The notes beneath the pieces are model-generated. The model searched no databases. It had not been told where the DNA came from and worked only from the letters and a program-made list of their open reading frames with translations. The position numbers and the translations under genes are program-made. 64,000 nucleotides of DNA from [Synechococcus] sp. NIES-970 (GTDB lineage: Bacteria > Cyanobacteriota > Cyanobacteriia > Cyanobacteriales > MRBY01): contig AP017959.1 in NCBI GenBank assembly GCA_002356215.1, positions 682,001 to 746,000 of the forward strand, given 5' to 3'. Below are positions 57,641 through 64,000 of the stretch, in pieces; the stretch's first letter is position 1; every line of letters begins with the position of its first letter.

Positions 57641-57765
57641 ATTCGGTTTTACCGGGGACCAGCCGGTAAAAGTAATGGGGAAAGAACGGTGAAAATCCGT
57701 CGCTGTCCCGCAGCTGTAAAGAAATTTGCAAAATTTCTAAGTCAGAATGCCCGCCGAATCCAGAA
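57641..57765 (+). promoter_or_regulatory. Cobalamin (AdoCbl-class) riboswitch
   Basis: Closing stem ATTCGG (57641-57646) with CCGAAT (57754-57759). Inside is a perfect 9-bp hairpin TTTTACCGG/CCGGTAAAA (57647-57671), then the conserved core AATGGGGAAAGAACGGTGAAAATCCG, the strongly conserved GCTGTCCCGCAGCTGTAA, and a B12-box variant AGTCAGAATGCCCGCC (57740-57755). Together these are diagnostic. It leads btuB, so excess cobalamin should lower expression of the uptake genes. Confidence 0.95.
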
Positions 57766-58074
57766 AATACACATTACTTAAACCATCTGCGAGGTACGGA
57801 TGTTGACCCTCAATTCTTTTTTTCTCGCCCGCGATCAATTTCCTTTGCCAAGACTGCAATATCGCTACAGCCAGCGCCAGTTTTGTTAAGACAATGCCCA
57901 TTTTTACATCGGCAGCTTCGTGATTAATCACGGGCTTAATCGGTTTTGATCAAACAGATTTTTTACTGATTTAGGGTAATCAGTAGCAGTTTTTCTTTGA
58001 TTTTTTACTGAGAATTCTGCCGATTAACGGTCAATATCGCTACATCTAATTCACATTTTTTTGAACTTACTTCA
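57766..58074 (+). other. Leader between the aptamer and btuB
   Basis: About 310 bases without a gene. It contains the perfect 14-base palindrome CGTGATTAATCACG (57919-57932), a hairpin TACTGATT/AATCAGTA (57964-57985) followed after four bases by TTTTTCTTT, which could be the riboswitch-controlled terminator, and a 13-base direct repeat CAATATCGCTACA at 57857 and 58032. Confidence 0.5.
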
Positions 58075-60057
58075 ATGGCCCAATTTTCCTTTGTTAAGAC
58101 CGTTTCTTGTGTTTTTCTTTATTTGTTCTGTGGCGCGATCGCCGCTGCTGCTCAAACGGAAATCAACCTTCAAGCAGACTCAGAAACTGAAGATCAAGAA
58201 ACCGTTGATTTTGAGTTGACAGTAATCGATCAGCTTTTAAATCAAACGGTTTATGGCCCTTCCCGCCGTGAAGAAACGGTTAAAGATGCCACCCGCGCCG
58301 CCTATGTGATTAACCGTGAGCAGATCGAAGCCCAGGGTTATCGCACGGTGAATGAAGCCTTGCGGTATTTTCCTGGCATTTTTACGGATAGTACCTCTGG
58401 ATCCCGCTTGGGAGCCCAAAGTTCCCAAATTTTGCGGGGGGCGAACAACTCTTCCCAAACTCTGATTTTGCTTGATGGCAGACCGATTAACCGTTTTGAT
58501 TCTGGTGCTTTCGATCTATCGACTTTAACAACGGATAATGTGGAGCGGATCGAGGTCATCCCTGGGGGCGGTTCGGCGCTATTTGGCTCCAATGCCATCG
58601 GCGGGGTGATCAACATCGTCACGCGGCAACCGGAATTTAATCAACCGGTAGTGGTGGAAACGGGTCTTGATTTGGGGAGCTTTGGCTATAATCGCCAGCG
58701 GGTCGGGGTGAGTTTTGGGTCGGAGGCCCAGGCTGTTCGCGTTGCCTATGACCGCACGGCTGCAGATAATGACTTTGAGTTTGATATTCCGGTCAGTGGT
58801 CTAGCGGGAATCCGAGATAATGCCGCTAGTAATATTCAAAATGTGAACCTCCAGGCAGTTACCCAGTTAGGCGATCGCCATCGACTGCGCTTTAGCGGTA
58901 TCTATAGCAGCAAGGATCTCGAAATTCCGGGGAGTGTGACTTTCCCTAGCCCTAACGCGACGCAATACGACAATAATTGGCTACTGTCATTGGATTTAGA
59001 GTCTCGCCTCGGCAATGGCGATGATTCAATGCTGACAACGAAGGTTTTCGCAGATTTCAATGATTTTCGTTTCTTCAATGATCAATTTGGGACGACCGAT
59101 GCCCGCTATGAAAACCGTTCCTTTGGCACACAAATCCAGCATAACTGGCAACTCAGCGAGACCCAAAACCTCACCTATGGCGTGGATTACCGCTATTTAA
59201 CCGCAACAGCAGAAGATCCTGGTGTGTTTGGCTTTAGCTATGACGAAAACCTCAGTCAGGGGGCGATTTTTGCGCGCTATGGCTGGGATGTTTCCCCGGA
59301 ATTTGCCCTCAATTTTGGTCTACGCCAAGACTTTAATAGTTTGGCGGATGGTTCGGTGACGTCTCCGAGTGCCGGGTTTGCCTGGCAAGTAGGAACAGCC
59401 ACCCGCATCCGGGGTAATTATGCCCGCAATTTCCGCGTTCCCACAGCGGTGGATCTATATTTCCCTGGGTTTAGTAATCCTGATTTAGTCCCGGAAACGG
59501 CCAATAGTTTTGACTTGGGCATTGACCACCGCTTTTCTGACCGGGCACTGGTGCGACTAACCTATTTTAATAACACCCTCGATGATGCCATTGTTTTCGA
59601 CCTCGGCACATTCACCCCCCAAAATATTCAAAAAGCCCGGAATCAAGGTTTAGAGGCAGAGTTAACAGTGCAACTGGCGCCTTCTCTTTCTGCTTTTGCT
59701 AACTACACTTGGAACAACTCTAAAATTCTCGCCGACACTAATCCTGCATTCGTTGGCAATGAGGTCGCCTTTGCGGGGACGGATTATTTCAATATTGGCC
59801 TCGCCTACGAAAATCCCCAGGGTATTTATGCGGGTGTTTTCCTGAAGCGGGTGGGCGATCGCCTAACAAATAACGCCAATACAAACTCCCTTGAAGGCTA
59901 CACCAATGTGGATTTGCGGGCTCGCTACCCCCTCAGTGAAACCGTGAATCTGACGGCGAGTGTGGAAAATTTATTTGACGCAGATTTTGAAACCTTCCCG
60001 GGCTACCCTGGAGTGGAACGGCGCTTCCAAATCGGCGTGAATGCCCGCTTCCGTTAA
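58075..60057 (+). CDS. btuB: TonB-dependent outer-membrane cobalamin receptor
   Basis: Outer-membrane gated barrel of 660 residues that imports vitamin B12 with energy from TonB. The signal peptide ends near residue 27 (AIAAAAQ). A short linker with a TonB-box-like stretch (ELTVIDQLLNQTVYG) leads into the plug domain (about 65-185) with TRAAYVINREQIEAQGYRTV, ILLDGRPINRF and IEVIPGGGSALFGSNAIGGVINIVTR. The barrel ends in RRFQIGVNARFR, with an extra Arg after the usual terminal aromatic. The upstream cobalamin riboswitch and downstream BtuF/BtuC genes specify the substrate. Confidence 0.92.
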   Translation: MAQFSFVKTVSCVFLYLFCGAIAAAAQTEINLQADSETEDQETVDFELTVIDQLLNQTVYGPSRREETVKDATRAAYVINREQIEAQGYRTVNEALRYFPGIFTDSTSGSRLGAQSSQILRGANNSSQTLILLDGRPINRFDSGAFDLSTLTTDNVERIEVIPGGGSALFGSNAIGGVINIVTRQPEFNQPVVVETGLDLGSFGYNRQRVGVSFGSEAQAVRVAYDRTAADNDFEFDIPVSGLAGIRDNAASNIQNVNLQAVTQLGDRHRLRFSGIYSSKDLEIPGSVTFPSPNATQYDNNWLLSLDLESRLGNGDDSMLTTKVFADFNDFRFFNDQFGTTDARYENRSFGTQIQHNWQLSETQNLTYGVDYRYLTATAEDPGVFGFSYDENLSQGAIFARYGWDVSPEFALNFGLRQDFNSLADGSVTSPSAGFAWQVGTATRIRGNYARNFRVPTAVDLYFPGFSNPDLVPETANSFDLGIDHRFSDRALVRLTYFNNTLDDAIVFDLGTFTPQNIQKARNQGLEAELTVQLAPSLSAFANYTWNNSKILADTNPAFVGNEVAFAGTDYFNIGLAYENPQGIYAGVFLKRVGDRLTNNANTNSLEGYTNVDLRARYPLSETVNLTASVENLFDADFETFPGYPGVERRFQIGVNARFR

Positions 60058-60099
60058 CGTTGCCTGTGAAGTCCCCTGCCATTTAACCCCCAATTTTCT

Positions 60100-60867
60100 A
60101 TGGTCAGAATCGCCCAAATTACCGATACCCATCTCCTCGATCGCCCGGGGGCAGAAATGCGCGGCGTCAAAACCGATTCGTCTTTTCAGGCGGTGTTGGC
60201 GGCGGTGCTACGGCAGAAGCCAGATCGGCTCATTTTGACGGGGGATCTGGCCCATGACGGCGAAGCGATCGCCTACGAGCGGCTGCGGGATCTGGTTGAA
60301 GCGACCCAGATTCCCAGCTATTGGCTGCCGGGGAACCATGATGATCCAGAGGTGATGGCCGGGATTTTGCAGGGAGATTATCTTTCAGCGGAAAGGAGCA
60401 TTTCCCTAGACCAGTGGCAATTGCTGCTGTTGGATTCGCACCACGAAAACCCAGCATATGGCGAAGGCTTTTTAAGCGCCCAGCAATTGGCTTGGTTGGC
60501 CGCCCAATTAGAGCAGCATCAAAATTTGCCGGTGGCGATCGCCTTACATCACCATGTAGTGCCGGCGGGGATTGATTGGCTCGACCAAATTAACGTGACC
60601 AACTGCGGCGAATTTTGGCAAGTTGTCCAACAGCATCCCCAGGTGAAAACTGTTTTCTTTGGCCATGTGCACCTGGAATATAGCGTTACCCAAGGGGGAA
60701 TTCCCTGTTTTGGGACGCCCTCTACTTGTACCCAGGTGACGCCCCCGAATCAGGAATTAAAAGAAGGCGATCGCCAACGGTGGGAGCAACCGGGCTTCCG
60801 TTTATTTGACCTCCACGACGATGGCCGCTTTGCCACAACTGTGCAACGAATCCCATGGTTTTTGTAG
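60100..60867 (+). CDS. cpdA: Calcineurin-like phosphodiesterase, CpdA type
   Basis: Cytoplasmic dinuclear-metal phosphoesterase of 255 residues. The metal motifs are complete: DTHLL, GDLAHDG, PGNHDD, LHHHVVP and GHVHLEYS. The best family match is class III cyclic nucleotide phosphodiesterase (CpdA). It lies inside the B12 operon, 42 bases after btuB and with its stop next to the SD of btuF. Why a cAMP-type phosphodiesterase is there is not known; it might instead hydrolyse a nucleotide-like part of corrinoids, which is inference. Confidence 0.88.
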   Translation: MVRIAQITDTHLLDRPGAEMRGVKTDSSFQAVLAAVLRQKPDRLILTGDLAHDGEAIAYERLRDLVEATQIPSYWLPGNHDDPEVMAGILQGDYLSAERSISLDQWQLLLLDSHHENPAYGEGFLSAQQLAWLAAQLEQHQNLPVAIALHHHVVPAGIDWLDQINVTNCGEFWQVVQQHPQVKTVFFGHVHLEYSVTQGGIPCFGTPSTCTQVTPPNQELKEGDRQRWEQPGFRLFDLHDDGRFATTVQRIPWFL

Positions 60868-60875
60868 GAGAAAAA

Positions 60876-62090
60876 ATGCCCCTTCCTTTGTTTCGATACC
60901 GCTCCTTTCCCCTCCTGGGCTTGGGTTTATCCCTATGGCTAGTGGGTTGTGGCCCGACCCAACAAACGGTAGAAACCCCGACTGCAACGGCGGCCTGTGT
61001 CGAAAATTATGATCCGGCGGTTGATTATTTCCCGGAGAAAGTGGCGCCAGAATTTGCGGCGGGTTTCCAGGTGACTTATCACAACCATTACAAAGTGGTG
61101 ACCGTGCGCCAACCTTGGGAAACAGCCCAGCAGGATTTGACCTATGTTTTCGTCCAGTGCGGCACACCCATTCCCGAAGATTACCCAGAGGCCACCATTG
61201 TCGAAGTGCCCGTCCAGCGCATCATTGCCCTTTCGACGACCTATTTACCCCATCTGGAAGTACTCGACTATCAATCACAGTTACTTGGGGTAGGCGATCG
61301 CCAGCTCATTTACAGCCCCGAAATTCGCGCTGCCATTGAAGCGGGTGAAATCCAAGAAGTGGGCAATTTAGAACTTGACCGAGAAAAACTCCTCACGCTC
61401 CAGCCCGATGTGGTTTTAAATTATCGCCTTGATACCAGTGAAGGGAACAATACAGCGGCCCTCGATGCCTTGGGGTTAACGGTGGTGCTAGATGCGGCCC
61501 ACCTGGAACCAACACCTTTGGGCCGGGCGGAATGGCTTAAATTTACAGCTCTGCTGTTCAATAAAGAGGCCGCAGCTAACGACATTTTTGGGGCGATCGC
61601 CAACCGTTACGAAGCCCTGATGGATCAAGTCCGAGATTTAGAAGCCATTCCCACGGTGCTGAGTGGTTCCCCCTACCAAGGGGTCTGGTATGTGCCTGGG
61701 GGCGAAAGCTATGTGGCCCAACTGTTTCGGGATGCTAATGTGAACTATCCCTGGGATGCGACAACGGCTCGCCTCAGTTTACCCCTCGATTTAGAAGCGG
61801 TGTTAAATCGAGCCCAGGACGCCGATCTTTGGCTAAACGTAAATCCCGCTTGGCAGAGTACCGCCGATATTTTCCAAGAAGACCGCCGCTATGACCTATT
61901 TACAGCGGTGCAAAATCAACAGGTCTATGCTGCCAACAAGCGGGTCGCCCCCGGGGGGGGGAATGATTTTTGGGAAGGGGGCGTGTTAAATCCGGATGTG
62001 ATCCTCGCCGATGTGATCAAAATTGCCCACCCTGATGTGTTGCCCGACCACGAACTTTTCTATTACCAACATCTGCAAGATCCCCAGTGA
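60876..62090 (+). CDS. btuF: ABC cobalamin/iron-complex binding lipoprotein, BtuF-like
   Basis: A 404-residue periplasmic binding protein of the helical-backbone class. The ATG at 60876 has AGGAG at a good distance; an in-frame ATG at 60855 overlaps cpdA and is less likely. A lipoprotein signal has lipobox LVGC (Cys near 25). The two lobes appear as VPVQRIIALSTTYLPHLEVLD and GVWYVPGGESYVAQLFRDANVNYP, joined by a long helix. The protein has an N-terminal extra stretch as seen in archaeal and cyanobacterial relatives. Context in a riboswitch-led operon suggests cobalamin rather than siderophore. Confidence 0.88.
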   Translation: MPLPLFRYRSFPLLGLGLSLWLVGCGPTQQTVETPTATAACVENYDPAVDYFPEKVAPEFAAGFQVTYHNHYKVVTVRQPWETAQQDLTYVFVQCGTPIPEDYPEATIVEVPVQRIIALSTTYLPHLEVLDYQSQLLGVGDRQLIYSPEIRAAIEAGEIQEVGNLELDREKLLTLQPDVVLNYRLDTSEGNNTAALDALGLTVVLDAAHLEPTPLGRAEWLKFTALLFNKEAAANDIFGAIANRYEALMDQVRDLEAIPTVLSGSPYQGVWYVPGGESYVAQLFRDANVNYPWDATTARLSLPLDLEAVLNRAQDADLWLNVNPAWQSTADIFQEDRRYDLFTAVQNQQVYAANKRVAPGGGNDFWEGGVLNPDVILADVIKIAHPDVLPDHELFYYQHLQDPQ

Positions 62091-63139
62091 AAATTCCCTA
62101 CTCCACTACCCCTTTAACCTTTTTGCCGTGGCCCACTGTGCGGTGGCGATCGCCCTCTTTACTGCTGGTGTTGGGGCTGGTCTGGGGAGGCTTGTTTTTT
62201 CTGAATTTAGGGCTGGGCTCGACGACAATTCCCTGGGATCAACTGTTGGCGATCGCCCTAGGCCGCCCCGTCGATAATCCAGTTTGGGCCAATATCGTTT
62301 GGCAACTGCGTTTACCGCGGGCGATCGCCGCGACCTTTGCGGGGGCCGCCTTGAGTATTAGTGGTCTCCAGATGCAAACCCTGTTTAACAATCCCCTCGC
62401 CGGCCCCTTTGTACTGGGGATCAACTCTGGTGCGAGTTTAGGGGTGGCGATCGTCCTGCTCGGGACGGGGTTTATGGGCGGTGTGCTCGGCACGTTGAGC
62501 GTGGCCATGGCTGCCAGTCTCGGGGCCGTTGCTGTTTTTTTATTAATTTTGGCGATCGCCCGGCGTGTCCCCCACAACAGCACCTTACTAATTTTGGGGC
62601 TGATGTTGGGCTATGTGAGCAATGCTTTAGTGACCCTCCTGTTGCACTTCAGTCCTGCTGAAGCCCTGCGCCTCTATCTCAGTTGGACATTCGGCAGTTT
62701 CGCGGCAATCCACCGGGAACAGTTACCTATTTTTATTACCCTCATTCTTGCTGGTGGCTTACTGGCATTTTTCCAAGCGAAACCCCTCAATGCTCTCCTA
62801 TTAGGCAAACAATACGCCGAGAGTGTGGGCCTCAATCTCCGGGCTACCCGCCGCCAAATCATTGCTAGTACAGCGCTGCTGGCAGGTTCTGTCACTGCTT
62901 TTTGTGGCCCTATTTCCTTTATCGGGATTGCTGTGCCGCACCTTTGTCGAGGCTTACTGAAAACCGTTGACCATCGTCTATTGGTTCCGGCGGTAACTCT
63001 TTTGGGGGCAAGTTTAGCGCTCTTGGCAGATATCATCGTGCAATTGCCGGGCAGCGAACTGACTTTACCCCTAAATGCGGTTACAGCAATGTTTGGCGCT
63101 CCAATTATTATTATTTTAATTTTACGTCGGCATTCTTAA
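62087..63139 (+). CDS. btuC: ABC cobalamin/iron-complex permease, BtuC-like (FecCD family)
   Basis: Inner-membrane permease of 350 residues with about ten helices. The GTG start overlaps the btuF stop (GTGA), showing translational coupling. Family signatures are IVWQLRLPRAIAATFAGAALSISGLQMQ, NNPLAGPFVLGINSGASLG, ESVGLNLRATRRQIIAS, CGPISFIGIAVPHLCR and PGSELTLPLNAVTAMFGAPI. Such permeases dimerise with an ATPase (BtuD or FecE); that gene does not follow here. With btuB and btuF this completes the outer-membrane, periplasmic and membrane steps. Confidence 0.92.
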   Translation: MKIPYSTTPLTFLPWPTVRWRSPSLLLVLGLVWGGLFFLNLGLGSTTIPWDQLLAIALGRPVDNPVWANIVWQLRLPRAIAATFAGAALSISGLQMQTLFNNPLAGPFVLGINSGASLGVAIVLLGTGFMGGVLGTLSVAMAASLGAVAVFLLILAIARRVPHNSTLLILGLMLGYVSNALVTLLLHFSPAEALRLYLSWTFGSFAAIHREQLPIFITLILAGGLLAFFQAKPLNALLLGKQYAESVGLNLRATRRQIIASTALLAGSVTAFCGPISFIGIAVPHLCRGLLKTVDHRLLVPAVTLLGASLALLADIIVQLPGSELTLPLNAVTAMFGAPIIIILILRRHS

Positions 63140-63201
63140 CTGCGGCGAGGTGCACGGCAGATCGAAGCTTTCAAATTGTTTATCTGCATTTTCGAATCAC
63201 C

Positions 63202-63810
63202 ATGGAAGAATATTTAAGAGCCAGTCAGGTTATTGATTGTCAACATCCTGAAATTGTTAACCTTGCACAAAAAATTGCATTAGGCCACCAAAGCTCAACA
63301 GCGATCGCCAAGAAATGCTTTGAGTGGGTACGAGATGAAATTCGTCACAGCTTTGATTACCAGATGAACCCTGTGACTTGTCGCGCTTCTGATGTTCTTA
63401 GACATAAAACAGGTTATTGCTATGCTAAGAGCCATTTGTTGGCGGCCTTATTGCGGGCAAACCAGATTCCCGCAGGGTTTTGTTATCAGCGCTTGAGCAT
63501 CGATGATCAAGGCGCCCCTTATTGCCTACATGGTTTCAATGCAATCTATTTACCTGAAATAGGTTGGTATCGTGTTGATGCAAGGGGCAACAAAGAAGGA
63601 GTTAACGCTCAATTTTCTCCCCCTCAGGAACAGTTAGCGTTTAAGATTCAATTTCCTGAAGAGGCAGATTTTCGGGCAATTCTTCCTGAGCCACTGCCAA
63701 TTGTAGTTGAGGCATTGCAAGCCCAAACAACTTGGGAGGGGATGCTTCAGAGACTTCCAGATGTAACCCTAGCCTCTGCAAATAGCTATGGTCTGGCACT
63801 CGATCATTAA
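63202..63810 (+). CDS. Transglutaminase-like cysteine protease-fold protein
   Basis: A 202-residue protein with the transglutaminase core: the catalytic Cys in RHKTGYCYAKSHLLAALLRA, the His in YCLHGFNAIYLPEIGW, and the Asp in YRVDARGNKEG. No signal peptide or membrane helix is visible, so it is cytoplasmic. In bacteria these proteins mostly act as peptidases or amidases rather than crosslinkers. It starts 62 bases after btuC on the same strand and might be co-transcribed, but a link to B12 is not evident. Confidence 0.88.
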   Translation: MEEYLRASQVIDCQHPEIVNLAQKIALGHQSSTAIAKKCFEWVRDEIRHSFDYQMNPVTCRASDVLRHKTGYCYAKSHLLAALLRANQIPAGFCYQRLSIDDQGAPYCLHGFNAIYLPEIGWYRVDARGNKEGVNAQFSPPQEQLAFKIQFPEEADFRAILPEPLPIVVEALQAQTTWEGMLQRLPDVTLASANSYGLALDH

Positions 63811-63945
63811 TCCAAGCTTAGTGATAGATGGTGTCGAATCCATATTTTCTTGTCTCACATGGCTGTTTAGTGCCATAAAAATGTCGTTGAGATGGATAAC
63901 TTCACGTACTGCATTTAACAACTTACCCGATGGGGATGCTGCCAT
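63769..63945 (-). CDS. Possible small protein antisense to the transglutaminase end
   Basis: A 58-codon frame starting MAASPSGKLLNAVREVIHLN and ending LMIECQTIAICRG. The frame stays open another 14 codons upstream of the ATG to a TAA. It overlaps the last 42 bases of the transglutaminase gene antisense. Residue composition looks protein-like and partly helical, but I know no homologue; the plus-strand frame in the same interval (63788-63976) is less convincing. Confidence 0.25.
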   Translation of the reverse strand: MAASPSGKLLNAVREVIHLNDIFMALNSHVRQENMDSTPSITKLGLMIECQTIAICRG

Positions 63946-64000
63946 ATACAGCTTTTTAAGCTTTATATCTTCATAAAAGCACTGTACAGATTATGCCTAG

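Noticed and set aside
57737-57931. 64-codon minus-strand frame over the riboswitch
   Set aside because: It is antisense to the conserved aptamer and its leader; the aptamer explains the sequence better.
63788-63976. 62-codon plus-strand frame at the window end
   Set aside because: It starts inside the transglutaminase gene in another frame and has no family features.

Overview
The window is chromosomal DNA from a unicellular cyanobacterium, most probably of the marine/euryhaline Picosynechococcus (Synechococcus sp. PCC 7002) group. The evidence is photosystem II genes (psbH, psbN), a phycobilisome rod-core linker (cpcG), an NblB-like HEAT protein, magnesium chelatase ChlD, type III glutamine synthetase, a fused PanC-Cmk protein, and very frequent copies of the cyanobacterial octamer GCGATCGC (HIP1). 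The strain assignment is inference; the cyanobacterial assignment is secure. Gene density is high, both strands are used, and I see no rRNA, tRNA, CRISPR array, intact insertion sequence or prophage.

Layout. 1-5.1 kb: 3' part of a P-type Ca2+-ATPase, then glnN with an NtcA-like promoter and a strong terminator. 5.2-13.7 kb: minus-strand block with cysK, a DUF2237 gene, a membrane glycosyltransferase, chlD, tpiA, an S66 peptidase, a DUF3493 (LPA1/Rep27-like) gene and the site-2 protease rseP. 13.9-21.2 kb: RND adaptor, then a complete arsenic cassette arsR-acr3-arsH-arsC with two identical ArsR-type operators, then the RND pump. 21.2-22.5 kb: a VOC protein and a small toxin-antitoxin locus with a third small ORF. 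22.5-29 kb: rhomboid protease, an orphan phosphonate/selenate-type binding protein, gloA, hupE and a stand-alone fusA.

29-35.5 kb: trmJ, panC-cmk, an RlpA-like protein, purM, a CRR6-like gene, a CBS-pair gene and nblB. 35.5-41 kb: a gene-free interval with a strong hairpin, divergent psbH/psbN, a HAD hydrolase, cpcG, a SPOR-like membrane protein, ndk and an AT-rich Dph6-like ATP pyrophosphatase. 41-48 kb: a YbjN-like gene, dacB, a methyltransferase, dxr, a PIN-domain toxin-antitoxin pair, an ABC exporter and a zinc-ribbon membrane protein. 48-56 kb: hemE, an isoaspartyl peptidase translationally coupled to a lone DppB-type permease, gyrA and comEC.

56-64 kb: an ATP-grasp (D-Ala-D-Ala ligase-like) gene, then a cobalamin riboswitch leading a vitamin B12 uptake operon (TonB receptor BtuB, CpdA-like phosphodiesterase, BtuF-like lipoprotein, BtuC-like permease) that lacks its ATPase gene. 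A transglutaminase-like protein ends the window.

The most coherent systems are the B12 uptake operon and the arsenic cassette lying between the two halves of an RND efflux system. Neither is a new class of system. The least explained items are the leader after the B12 aptamer, the third ORF of the first toxin-antitoxin locus, the psbH-nblB interval, and the orphan transporter parts.
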